Shown one piece after another: positions 11,901 through 24,600 of a stretch of DNA of 64,000 nucleotides. The notes under the pieces are model-generated. The model saw nothing but the letters and a program-made list of their open reading frames with translations, did no database searches and was not told where the DNA came from. The DNA is taken from contig OY744531.1 in NCBI GenBank assembly GCA_963556195.1, positions 106,811,120-106,875,119 on the forward strand, given 5' to 3'. Within the stretch, counting starts at the first letter, position 1. Each line of letters begins with the position of its first letter. This stretch comes from Sepiola atlantica (taxonomy: Eukaryota > Mollusca > Cephalopoda > Sepiida > Sepiolidae). A program made the translations under genes and the position numbers.

Positions 11901-13148
11901 TTGAGTTGCTGTCCACTGTTGTCGAGCGCTGGGTGGAGAGGGTGGCTATGTGTGGCAGCAGGATTGAACTTCATGTTATACCGTCAGGAAAACCAGGAAA
12001 TGGCAGTCTGAGAACTTTCACAACTTCACCAGTTCAAATATCTGACCCCCCCCCCCCAACTCGTCTGATTGCCATCCCATCAACTATTATGATTTTACAA
12101 CTCGTCTGATTGCAACCTCATCAACTATTATGATTTTACAACAACTCGTTTGATTGCAACCCCATCAACTATTATGTGTGGGACACAGTTGAGAAAGACA
12201 CCAACCGTGCCGACTGCAACACCAAGGACGAGCTGATTGTCGGGATTAAATCAGTGTTTAGGAATTTCTCAAAGGACACTGTGAAGAGTTTGCTGCAGCT
12301 TTAGGTTCCGCCTGGAGCAGCTTCTTTGAATGAGTTGCATTCGCAAAAGATTCTCTGAGAGATGCACTTTGAAGTGTGAGAATACACCAATTATTGGCCA
12401 AGATATGACGTTTTTTTTCTTTTCCAAAAAGTGTCAACCCCCTGTCTACACCAAATAGTCATAATAATAAGATGTCCAGTCTTTTGTCAAAATAATGTTA
12501 TGAGCTGCATTAGAAAGAGTTTATTTAAGTCGTGTCCCAAAAACAAAAGGATTGATTTGATCAAGTTTTGCGTTTAACTAAAGCAATTGAAACAAACAAT
12601 TGCTGAAAAGTATTTGAAAACGTGTAGTTGTTTATACAGAAGCCAGACTGTATGATCAAGCAAATGACCATATTGGAAATGACCAGTAAATATATCTCAA
12701 CACCGAAAACGCCAGGTGAATACTGCTAGTATGTGTGTATATATATTTCTGAGCCCCACGTTTTTTGGATTTTGTTACTGGTGGTTCCCTTGCCCGTTTG
12801 AACTTAAAAAAAAATTTTTTTTAATTTTTTAATTTTAAAAGAAAACTTTTTCAAATTTGGAACTTTGACAGTCCTATCCTGTCAACTTATCAATCATAAT
12901 TTTTCCTCTGATGATAAGATTTTAATCTTTGAAAAGCTTGGTTTAAGGAAAGAAAGAGATGAAAAATAAATGTTTTTATTAACTAAACTGCTCCTTGTTT
13001 TGAACAACTGAAAATACCGATTTGCTTCCATTTGCAGATCTTATTAATTTTCATTGACGTACTATATTTTTGCTCTATCCAGTATATTGAGCTTTCCTTA
13101 TTTCACAATAGGTCCAACTCTCTAAAAGTTTACCTTTTAGTTATAATT

Positions 13149-13196
<48 letters not shown>

Positions 13197-15543
13197 CAAG
13201 GTTCATTTACATTCCAAAAGTCAAGATTTTATTTTACAAAAACATTTTCAAAACAGATACTCTTTGGTGCAGTTATTTTACGAATTCATTTTGTGAAAAG
13301 TCGACCAACCAACATTAGAATGTAAATATTTGATCTGTCCCCCTTGAGCTTTTTAGAAAAACAGAAAGTTCTTAGTTTAAAAAATTATACACCAGAGCAT
13401 GACTTGAAAGATAAATGTCCAAAAAATCAACCGTGAACATTCGGCATTGCTCTACTATGTGTGTCATCCACTCATTTCAGAGTCAGCACTAATTCGCATA
13501 ACCTCCTCCAGTGATCACTATTTTAGTTTTATTCCGTATTAGCTATGTGATAATTATTGTATATCTATAAAATACTTAAATTAACTCAAAGATAATTCTC
13601 ATTACATAATTTACGTCATTCATATTGTGGGTATCTATTTACTTCATTTGAATACAAAACTAAGTGTGGAGTTAATACAAATATGTGTGGGATTTTTTTT
13701 TATTGCCTAATATTTAAATTAGTTAAAATACTATAGTAGTTCCTATTTGTAATAAAATACATTTTCTAACCTTTAGGTAAAATTTCTTATATAATTTGCG
13801 CTATTCACAATAGGGGTATGAATTTAAAATATCAGGATACCAAACTTAACAGAATTCAGCTAAAATTGTTTTAGTATTTGTGATATTTAAAAATAAAATT
13901 GTTTTAGTATTTGTGATATTTAAAAATAAAATTGTTTTAGTATTTGTGATATTTAAAAATAAAATTGTTTTAGTATTTGTGATATTTAAAAATAAAATTG
14001 TTTTAGTATTTGTGATATTTAAAAATAAAATTGTTTTAGTATTTGTGATATTTAAAAATAAAATTGTTTTAGTATTTGTGATATTTAAAAATAAAATTGT
14101 TTTAGTATTTGTGATATTTAAAAATAAAATTGTTTTAGTATTTGTGATATTTAAAAATAAAATTGTTTTAGTATTTGTGATATTTAAAAATAAAATTGTT
14201 TTAGTATTTGTGATATTTAAAAATAAAATTGTTTTAGTATTTGTGATATTTAAAAATAAAATTGTTTTAGTATTTGTGATATTTAAAAATAAAATTATTT
14301 TGGATATTTTCTCTGTCAGAGGCCATTACTTACTAATGGATAACATTTAAATGTTGGTTGAATATTTTTTAATAAATAATATTTTATTACTTCTAAAATC
14401 TACACTAACTCCTAATCAAAACAAATGCTAACCAACGAATATACAAGTTAAAGGGGGACAACTCCATCTTGACAAAATGCACTATTACTTATCAAAAATT
14501 CCAGCGATTTGCCCAGGAAAAATGTATGACCGCCATACAAGAATGTTTTTAACTACTTACATATTACATTATTGCTCCCTAGGTTATTCTGAACATCTAA
14601 ACTTCCCGTTTTAATCATGCTATAATCACTATTAATTGTGAATAGGTATTTTCTATATTCATAATTATCCTTTCCCATTGATTTCTCCTATTTTTGTTGT
14701 AGTCTTATTTTTAATTTTATGGTAGATGATCGAAGTAAACAAAAAAATGACGCATGCCTAAAAATGTGCGGTCAACTATTGCTGCATTTATTACTATTAG
14801 GGAAATGATTTGGGCTATATATATATATGAGAATATCTAGGTGGTTCATAAATTGGAAAAAATAGTTTGGTATAAAGTCCCCCCCCCCCCCCATCCGTAC
14901 TTACACAAGGGACAAGGAAACAGCTAGCATCTAATATGAACGCTACTTAAATGCTGCATGTAGATAGGGAGGCTACAAGGCTATAGATTTCACACGCTCT
15001 AACATAAATATATACGTGCATTTGCCGTATTGAGATGATTAAGGTAGGGGTAGGATGGGATGACTTTACTGATTGCACAGAGTAACTCGTAATTACGATT
15101 GTGAAGATCCAGAGAATCAAAACTAATTTGTAAATTTTAAACTAAGAATTATATATAAACCCTAACCCAATCAATATATTGTCTGGGTGTAACTGTTGTA
15201 ACAGTAGGAAGGAGGGTATTCTCTACCAGTTTGTGAATCTAGGTATGAAATATAAAGTCGGCTAAAACACTAACGAATTTAATAGGATCCATGAATACAT
15301 AATAGTAGACTCATTTTAGAATGATTGAGGTCCAGTGGTGTAAGTAGAGCTGGGGGGGGGGGGGAATCTTTATCGCAACTATTTATTTTACACAGCTTCT
15401 TTATCACCCCTCCCCCCTCTCTTCTGACCAGATTTTTTTTACAATTTAACTTTCTAGTCTTTCTACCCCCTCTGCTCTCTCTTATTCTCTCTCTTTCTCT
15501 CTTTCTCTCTCTTACTCTTTCTTTCTCTCCCTCTCTCTCTCTT

Positions 15544-15576
<33 letters not shown>

Positions 15577-15585
15577 TTCTCTCTT

Positions 15586-15618
<33 letters not shown>

Positions 15619-15619
15619 T

Positions 15620-15685
<66 letters not shown>

Positions 15686-18600
15686 CCTTTCTTTTTCTCT
15701 CCCTTTCTCTTCCTTTCTTTTTCTCTCTCTTTCTCTCTCTCTCTTTCTCTCTTTCTCTTTCTCTCTCTCTCCCTTTCTCTTTCTCTCCCTTTCTCTTTCT
15801 CTCTCTCTCTTTCTCTTTCTCTCTCTCTTTCTTTTTTTCTCTCTCTTTTTCTTTTTCTCTCTTTTTCTCTCTCTTTCTCTTTTTCTCTCTCTTTCTATCT
15901 CTCTTACTCTCTCTTTCTCTCTCTCTCTTTTTCTCTTTCTCTCTCTCTCTCTTATTCTCTCTCTCTCTTACTCTCTCTTTCTCTTACTCTCTCCTTTTCT
16001 TCTTGTCTGCCTTTAAGGTATTTAACAGTGTGTAAATATGTTTCAGTACACATAGGTTTAGTTTACGTATAGCTTCGATTTCAAAGGCTACTTCTGTTAT
16101 CAGGAAATTTTACCCTCGTGGCATGGCAAGTTCCTGAAAAACCATATGTCACAGGCCATGTGAGTGAAATTGGGTATGATGAAAATGTTCAGAAGCCGTC
16201 AGACGCTCTGCAACATATGAGGCCAGTTATCACTTATTACACAACTTTATATTAGTATAAAAAGTTGTATTAAGTATCGTTTTTTGTGTTTACTAGTATC
16301 TATAAAAGTTCAACTTCTAGTGACAACCCCAGGTGTTCTCTGTGTGTCTAACCTGATTGTGCTATGTCTGCTTTGAATGCACTCGGTTTTTGTATGACGG
16401 GCATGCAGCATCATATTGAGATTTGATGAATTTCACTGAGTTTAACCACTCTACTACAGGGTGGGCCAAAATAAGGGTCCTATCTTTAAATTTGAATAAC
16501 TTGAATTTGAATAACTTCCACAAAATAAAAGTTAAACTCACCAAACTTTATGTGTGTGTAGACTGACCCTTCCGAGATTTTTTAAAATAAACAAAACAAA
16601 TTTTAGCCGAAAAACACTTCTTAAAACTTACAAAAACTAAAGTATTGTTTTTTACACTGTTTTGAGTTTTTAAAGCAAAAATAATGTTTTCTAAATGAGG
16701 GTACGTTCCTTAGGGCTAATACGGCTCATGCTTGCTTCGGAAGGGGTCCTTTACTTATTCTAAAAAAAAAAATTAAAAAAATCAATAAATAAAAAAGTTA
16801 TGAATTTTTTAAAATAGGACCCTTATTTTTGCCCACCCTGTATTTAAAAAAAAAAAAAAAAAGCCCCAAATGAAAGAATTCTGTTTCTCGTCGGTGCATG
16901 CTTCAACACTGTTATTCCAAATAACATCACATTTCTGCATGATGCTGTCGTCACATTTTCATAAATCTAATTTATTATTGATACCTGAAAAATAATCTTT
17001 ATTGTTTACTTTTTAAGTCTTTTTTCTTGTGTTATTCAATGTTTTTTTATTTGGTTGATTGAAATTTGATCTTTCCAATTTCAGAGGTGACTGAAAAGAC
17101 CTTAAAGCGCCAATACAGTTTTGATATGGATGACTCTCCTGATAGAGGTTTCAACAAATCCCCTATCTCCCAAGTGGAGGTGCCAAATCTTCAAGTGCCA
17201 TTGCTAAGTGAAAGTTTCCAGAAATCTCAATATCCTATGCTTAAACAAACCAGCAGTGAAGAAATTGCTATGATAAATCAGCAAGTCGCCATTGCAGAAA
17301 GTGTAAGATTTTATTTTACTTTTTTTTTTTTCTTAATATTTCTCAAATGCCATTTGGTTATTGATTTTCTTTTTTAGATTTTAGCTTTTTCTTCCTTTAA
17401 TAATAAAGAGCTTGTTTGATATGCGTCCGTGTACGAGGTCTGAAAAGTCTGCGAGTTTTCTTTGAGTTTATCATCATAGAATGTACTTATATGATGCCGA
17501 TAAGTTTCTTGGAATTTTTCGCTCATTTAAAATACTCTTTTTCTTCAAAAATTCATCCTGGTATCGTAAACAAAAACTCTTATTCTTTAAATGTGAATAA
17601 ATTTAATCATTAAACCGATCAACAGTGAACGTTTGTTTTTTTTTTGTATAGAACTTGTGTTGTTTTTAATATTTCAAAAGTTATAACAAAAAATTATCCC
17701 AAAAATTCCCCTGAAAATTATACGGAAACCTATGACAATAATTAATAACAATCACTTCATCAAACAAATAAAAAAAAAAATAGTTTAAGAAAAATAAGGG
17801 TACTCTTATAACTGCTGCACCATGTTTTCGTGACTTAGCGAAAAAACTGACAAACGCTAAATGGAAGACTAGCAGACGATAATTTCAGACAAAGAAATTC
17901 AAAGTAAAATACATAGATAAAAAGAAAGATCGAACAAACCATAGCTAAACAGATGTTAATAATTAGATGTTTATTTTTTTTTTCTCATTGTTAATCAAAT
18001 ATTTTGAAATAAATGTTATTTTTTTTTGTGCACTGGAAAGTTTCAAAAGGTGATTTGTTTTTTAACATTAACGACAGGGTAGATACGTTGATATTTATTG
18101 CATTTCTATTTTTTTCGATACAAGAGACCTTTGCTGGTAGAATTCAATTAGTTCTTCGGGACATTCAACGAGCTGACATTTTTTGTTATTGAACGCAGTT
18201 AATTTCTTACGCCTGCTGCAACCTGATTGTCTAATAGTTTCGTCAACTCTCGGGCCCTTCCGAGACCTGGCCGAACGTTGACATCAGAAATAAGTGTAGA
18301 AAAGGGTAAATCTGGTGTTGAATTTGCATATTTTACTGATGATATGATTGTAGATACTTAGTAGGTTTGAATAATCCAAATAAACTTGATTGCACGTTGA
18401 GGTAACAACAGCCAATTTCTGCCAATTGGATGTCTTAGTTGACCCATAGAGCGAGGCTAGCACCACTGCTATTGTTCCTATTTACTTGCCTCCCCACTGG
18501 GGCAGAGTTAGACACAAGGTCGGTTTTTGATGTGGGGAAAATCCAGCACTCTGGATTGGAACAAAAATTAAAATTGCCTCAGTCTAGAAGGACTTCTACT

Positions 18601-21600
18601 TCACTGACCGAGGACAGAATAGACTGAGTGTAAAATCAGAACATATACTAAACTTTGTTCCTAGCCAAAAGGCCAAAGAAAACTATTGTTGAACAGATTG
18701 GCCTTGATGTCCGAGTCGATCATCTTGTTGCTGGCCTTCTTTGTAACTTGAGGTTGTTTCTGTGCTTTGTGGTCAGTTCGTGGCCAAAATAGGCATAACT
18801 GTTGATCTGCTCAGTCTTGCACAAGCCAATGATGATGGTGTCGTTATTGGCGACTTGGGCGTTGTGCATCCATTTCGTATTGGCCATGTTGATCTTGAAG
18901 CCGATAACACTGCCTGCCCGATCGAGTTTGACAAAGTGCTGCTACATGTCTGCCACCAAATGGCCAACCATGAAGCCTGTCCTATCTCAGTAAATTTGGT
19001 GGAGGATGTATGCCAGACAGGAGATAAACAGTTTGGGGGAGAGAAGAGGGAGTCGCTTTGTTTTACCCTGCAACCAACCAACCAACCAACCACTATGTGC
19101 AGTGGCCGATTGAACAAGATGATCTTGGTGTCGCAGTCCCTGTTCAATTCCTGTAGAACAAAAACCATACAAAATTTGTAAAAAACTGACTTAAAAAATA
19201 TTTAAGCACATTTGACTAAAAATATAAAAAGGACAAGACTATTTAAAAAACGAACCAGATGCGATTTATAAAAATGATTACTGAAAAAAAGTTGTTTATT
19301 TTTAAAAAATTCATATGAATTTGTCTGAAAAATCTCAAGTAAAACTTGATGAGTTTTATCCAGCCTTCGATCTAGCATCAAAGAAGGTCATCCTCCATGG
19401 TATTACCTCCTCCTTTCTGATGGCAGATAGGTTTATTACCTGTTTCCTGAGGCACCCTCATTCACCGATGGGGCCATACAGGTATTTTTGTTCCCATCCA
19501 GAGTGTTCCATTTTAGATAGCAGGATTTCCCCACATTAAAAACTAACCTTCTGTCTAACTCGACCCACATAGGGAGGCAAGTAAATGACAAAATAGTATT
19601 AGATATAATTTAAGTCACTTTCAAACAGTGACATTTCTGAAAACATATCTTTTGTTATGGTTTTTGTATTGTATATTTTGACATGTTGAAGATCGGTTAT
19701 CAGCATTGTGCTTTAAAACATCATAATCTGCAATTGATGGCCGTCATCTTCTGGGCATTTGTTTAAGGTTCACCATTTTTTAAACACCTCGGCAATAGAA
19801 CATATCAAAGAAATTCTGAAAGAATCTTCAGTACCTATAACATCTCCATTCAAAATATGATATATAAATATTACAAAAATACTTAAAATCACATAAACAA
19901 AATGGATGCTCATATCGAACATGTACTAGTTTCCGGGAACTTTGCGTCGGCAGCGTTTGGGCATGTTACGTAAACACCCGAGAGATGCCGAGGCGAATGT
20001 TGACAGACGATAACTTTGATACGTTGCTGCATCATATTTTTTAAACTTTTATTTTCAAGAAAAATGGCAAATAACAAAAAAAAAAAACGAACAAAATATA
20101 GCAAAATCATTGTTAATAAATATATTTTTTTTAAAATGCTAAACAAATGTTAATACATTTTTATTATTTGTTTTTTTGCATTTCTTTTTGTATTCAGTAA
20201 ACTTGTTAAAAAGTAGTTTTTTTGTATTTCATAAAACTGAAAAATTCTTTTTTTGTGTGTGTTTTTTTTTTGGGGGGGGCTTTCTTTACATTGTCTTTTT
20301 TAATCAGTCAGGTTAGGGTTGTGTTAGGGTTAAGGTTAAACAGAGACTCATCTATCTCAACCGTATGCTCTGGGCCTCCGATCTGGCAAGGATTTTGTAA
20401 TGAATTGTCTTCGCAGACCTCCCTCAAAAAATTCTTCCAATCGGTGTGCGTGTTCGGTGATCCAATGCCGCATTCCTTCCATGTCGTCTGCCAGCTGATT
20501 GGCTAATCGCCTCGGCATCTCTCGTGTGTTTACGTAACATGCCTGAACGCTGCCGACGCGGAGTTCCTAGAAACTGGTACATGTTCGATATCAGTACCAC
20601 AAAATGTATAACTGAATTATATATTTTGATGAATTATATATTTTGATTAAATTATATATTTTGATAAATTATATATTTTGATGAATTATATATTTTGATG
20701 AATTATATATTTTGGAAAATTATATATTTTGATGAATTATATATTTTGATAAATTATATATTTTGGAAAATTATATATTTTGATGAATTATATATTTTGA
20801 TAAATTATATATTTTGATTAAATTATATATTTTGATGAATTATATATTTTGATAAATTATATATTTTGATTAAATTATATATTTTGATAAATTATATATT
20901 TTGGAAAATTATATATTTTGATGAATTATATATTTTGATAAATTATATATTTTGGAAAATTATATATTTTGGTGAATTATATATTTTGATAAATTATATA
21001 TTTTAATTAAATTATATATTTTGATTAAATTATATATTTTGATTAAATTATATATTTTGATAAATTATATATTTTGGAAAATTATATATTTTGATGAATT
21101 ATATATTTTGATAAATTATATATTTTGATTAAATTATATATTTTGGAAAATTATATATTTTGATAAATTATATATTTTGATAAATTATATATTTTGATAA
21201 ATTATATATTTTGGAAAATTATATATTTTGATGAATTATATATTTTGATTAAATTATATATTTTGATAAATTATATATTTTGATTAAATTATATATTTTG
21301 ATAAATTATATATTTTGGAAAATTATATATTTTGATGAATTATATATTTTGATAAATTATATATTTTGGAAAATTATATATTTTGGTGAATTATATATTT
21401 TGATAAATTATATATTTTAATTAAATTATATATTTTGATTAAATTATATATTTTGATTAAATTATATATTTTGATAAATTATATATTTTGATAAATTATA
21501 TATTTTGGAAAATTATATATTTTGATGAATTATATATTTTGATAAATTATATATTTTGGAAAATTATATATTTTGATGAATTATATATTTTGATAAATTA

Positions 21601-24600
21601 TATATTTTGATGAATTATATATTTTGTTAAAAATTATATATTTTGATAAATTATATATTTTGATGAATTATATATTTTGTTAAAAATTATATATTTTTAT
21701 AAATTATATATTTTGATAAATTATATATTTTGATGAATTATATATTTTGATGAATTATATATTTTGATTAAATTATATATTTTGATAAATTATATATTTT
21801 GATAAATTATATATTTTGATAAATTATATATTTTGGAAAATTATATATTTTGATGAATTATATATTTTGATGAATTATATATTTTGATGAATTATATATT
21901 TTGATAAATTATATAGTTTGATGAATTATATATTTTGTTAAAAATTATATATTTTGATGAATTATATATTTTGATGAATTATATATTTTGATAAATTATA
22001 TATTTTGATAAATTATATATTTTGATTAAATTATATATTTTGATTAAATTATATATTTTGATAAATTATATATTTTGATAAATTATATATTTTGATAAAT
22101 TATATATTTTGATAAATTATATATTTTGATTAAATTATATATTTTGATTAAATTATATATTTTGATTAAATTATATATTTTGATAAATTATATATTTTGA
22201 TAAATTATATATTTTGATAAATTATATATTTTGATAAATTATATATTTTGATTAAATTATATATTTTGATTAAATTATATATTTTGATTAAATTATATAT
22301 TTTGATGAATTATATATTTTGATGAATTATATATTTTGATGAATTATATATTTTGATAAATCATATATTTTGATAAATTATATATTTTGATAATTGGTAA
22401 ACTAATGATGATATAGTAAACTAGATAAATACCCGCCCCAAGAACAGAACAGTTTTGCACCACTTTTATGTCCCTTTACAAAGATTAAAATCTCAATAGA
22501 ATGCTACTAAATCTAGATTCCTTATTTCAATTTTTATCAAAATTTTTACATTGTTTTGATTCTAGAAAATATATAAAATGTAAAACTTAAGCTTAAGGGG
22601 TCTTAAGAAGAAATTAAAATTCAGGGAATCTTGTTTAATTATGGATAAAATTTAATGCAAATCTGAAACATTTGAATTTTCAAATGGAAGGTTGCGTCCA
22701 TATTATGTCTCCCCTACCCCTCTAAAAACTCTTTAAAATACTCCAAAGAAACTGAAATTTGGGAAATATTTATTAATTGATGTCTAATACCTATTAAATT
22801 TTTTTTTAATCTGAGGTATTTGAATTTTCACAAATGATTTCCATGCCTTTTTTACCCCCTTTGCATTAAACTAAATATAGCCCACATTACAACCTTTACA
22901 CCTAGCAACTGTGTTTGAAAATGCGTAATGATCGGTTTAGTAGTTTAGGAGTGAATCCTATACATACAAATATATAACCATATACACATACATAACTTTA
23001 TATAAGTCGAGATTTATAATGTTTAGATAATTTTATGAATTTATTTACTTTAATATCTAAGTTCTGTTTTTTTATTCAATTATGAAACTTTTCTTTTCTT
23101 TCTTTGAACAGTCTCCACATAGAGAGATGAGAGCAGAAGAGAGAGAAAGAATGGACTCTCAACAATTGACCCATCCATCCATGCTCACCTTCAAGACTGA
23201 TTCACAGGAAAGTTACCTGAGGTCGGCATCAGTTACCACTACACCGGTACCAAGCGATCAAGCATTAACACCCAAAGTTTATTTGATCCCCGATTTACTT
23301 GGAAACTTCCAAGGCACATTTGATAGGGAAGGGAGCCATGGAGTTATGTCTACTTCTAACTTATCCTTAGCGCTGACCGGTCGCTTGCCGAACATAAGTC
23401 AACTGATGAAACCAGAAGCTGTCAGTGGCGCCGTTATAGGCGATGTTATTGTCTCTCATTCACAAAGTATAACACCATTCCAATTTGAACACCCATTCCA
23501 AGCTTTTCAGAGACCATCTAACAAAAAAAATGAAGACGAAGAATCTAGAGACGAATCACAGACAGTTATCATTCCCTTGAACACCTCAGTCGCTGAAGAA
23601 TCTCCATTTGTGAGCAGTCCCCAAACTGTTACAGTCTCTCAGACTATAAGCAGAGAGTCTAGTATGGAGATGATGGTTTCTAGCTGTGAGGCAACGACTA
23701 ACGGCCAACAAAACCAAATTCTTTTACCCACCAGTCAGCAGGGCTTGAACAACATGTCAGTTGTAAGCATAATCTTGTCAAATGAAACATTAAAAAATGC
23801 TGAAAATACAGCTCAACAACAACAACAACAACAGATTGAACACGATCATCGGTCGCAAGTCATGTCTAATTCTCCGTATACAGTTTCTACTAATATACCA
23901 CAAGTGATCAACCCGATCGAACAATTCAATACAAATATAGGTGTAGAGCCACAGTTGGTAGAGAATTTTATGCGAGAACAACCCCAACCAAGAGCAGCAG
24001 AATTACAGCCTCTCAGTCTAATTATGGAGAAGGATGTTACAGAGCATAAAGTGCTCGTTACAAGACAATCACCGACAGGAAACGGTGAGAAGGGTTTCCA
24101 CTCCGAAGAACGGCATGCAACATTTGAGAGGCAGTCACCTAAGCGATATATAGACAATTCTCCAAGACCTCTCTTTGGAAATCTAGAGGCACGAGTTCAT
24201 GTTGAACGACGAATTCCTATGCTTGAAGTTCAACCGATAATCTCTAATGTGCAACTTGCTTCACAAGAAGTTGGGAGATTGTCACCGACACGACAATTAA
24301 GAAGTTTATCTCCTACAAGGCAGTATGTAGGGCAATTGTCACCAAAAGAACAGAATATAGAGAGACTGTCACCTGCAAGGCAGCATGTGGAGAGACTGTC
24401 ACCCACACGTCCACTTGTGGAGAAACTGTCACCCATACGTCCACTTATGGAGAGACTGTCACCCACACATCCACTTATGGAGAGACTGTCACCCACACGT
24501 CCACTTGTGGAGAGACTGTCACCCACACGTCCACTTGTGGAGAGACTGTCACCCACACGGCAACATGTGGATAGGCTGTCACACTTCCGGCAACATGTAG

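Noticed and set aside
13880..14350. 156-codon frame with an 11-residue repeat
   Set aside because: Identical 33-bp minisatellite units; no splice sites or start context supporting a gene.
18762..19181. 139-codon + frame as a host gene
   Set aside because: The opposite strand shows recognisable LINE RT motifs, so this frame is an antisense by-product.
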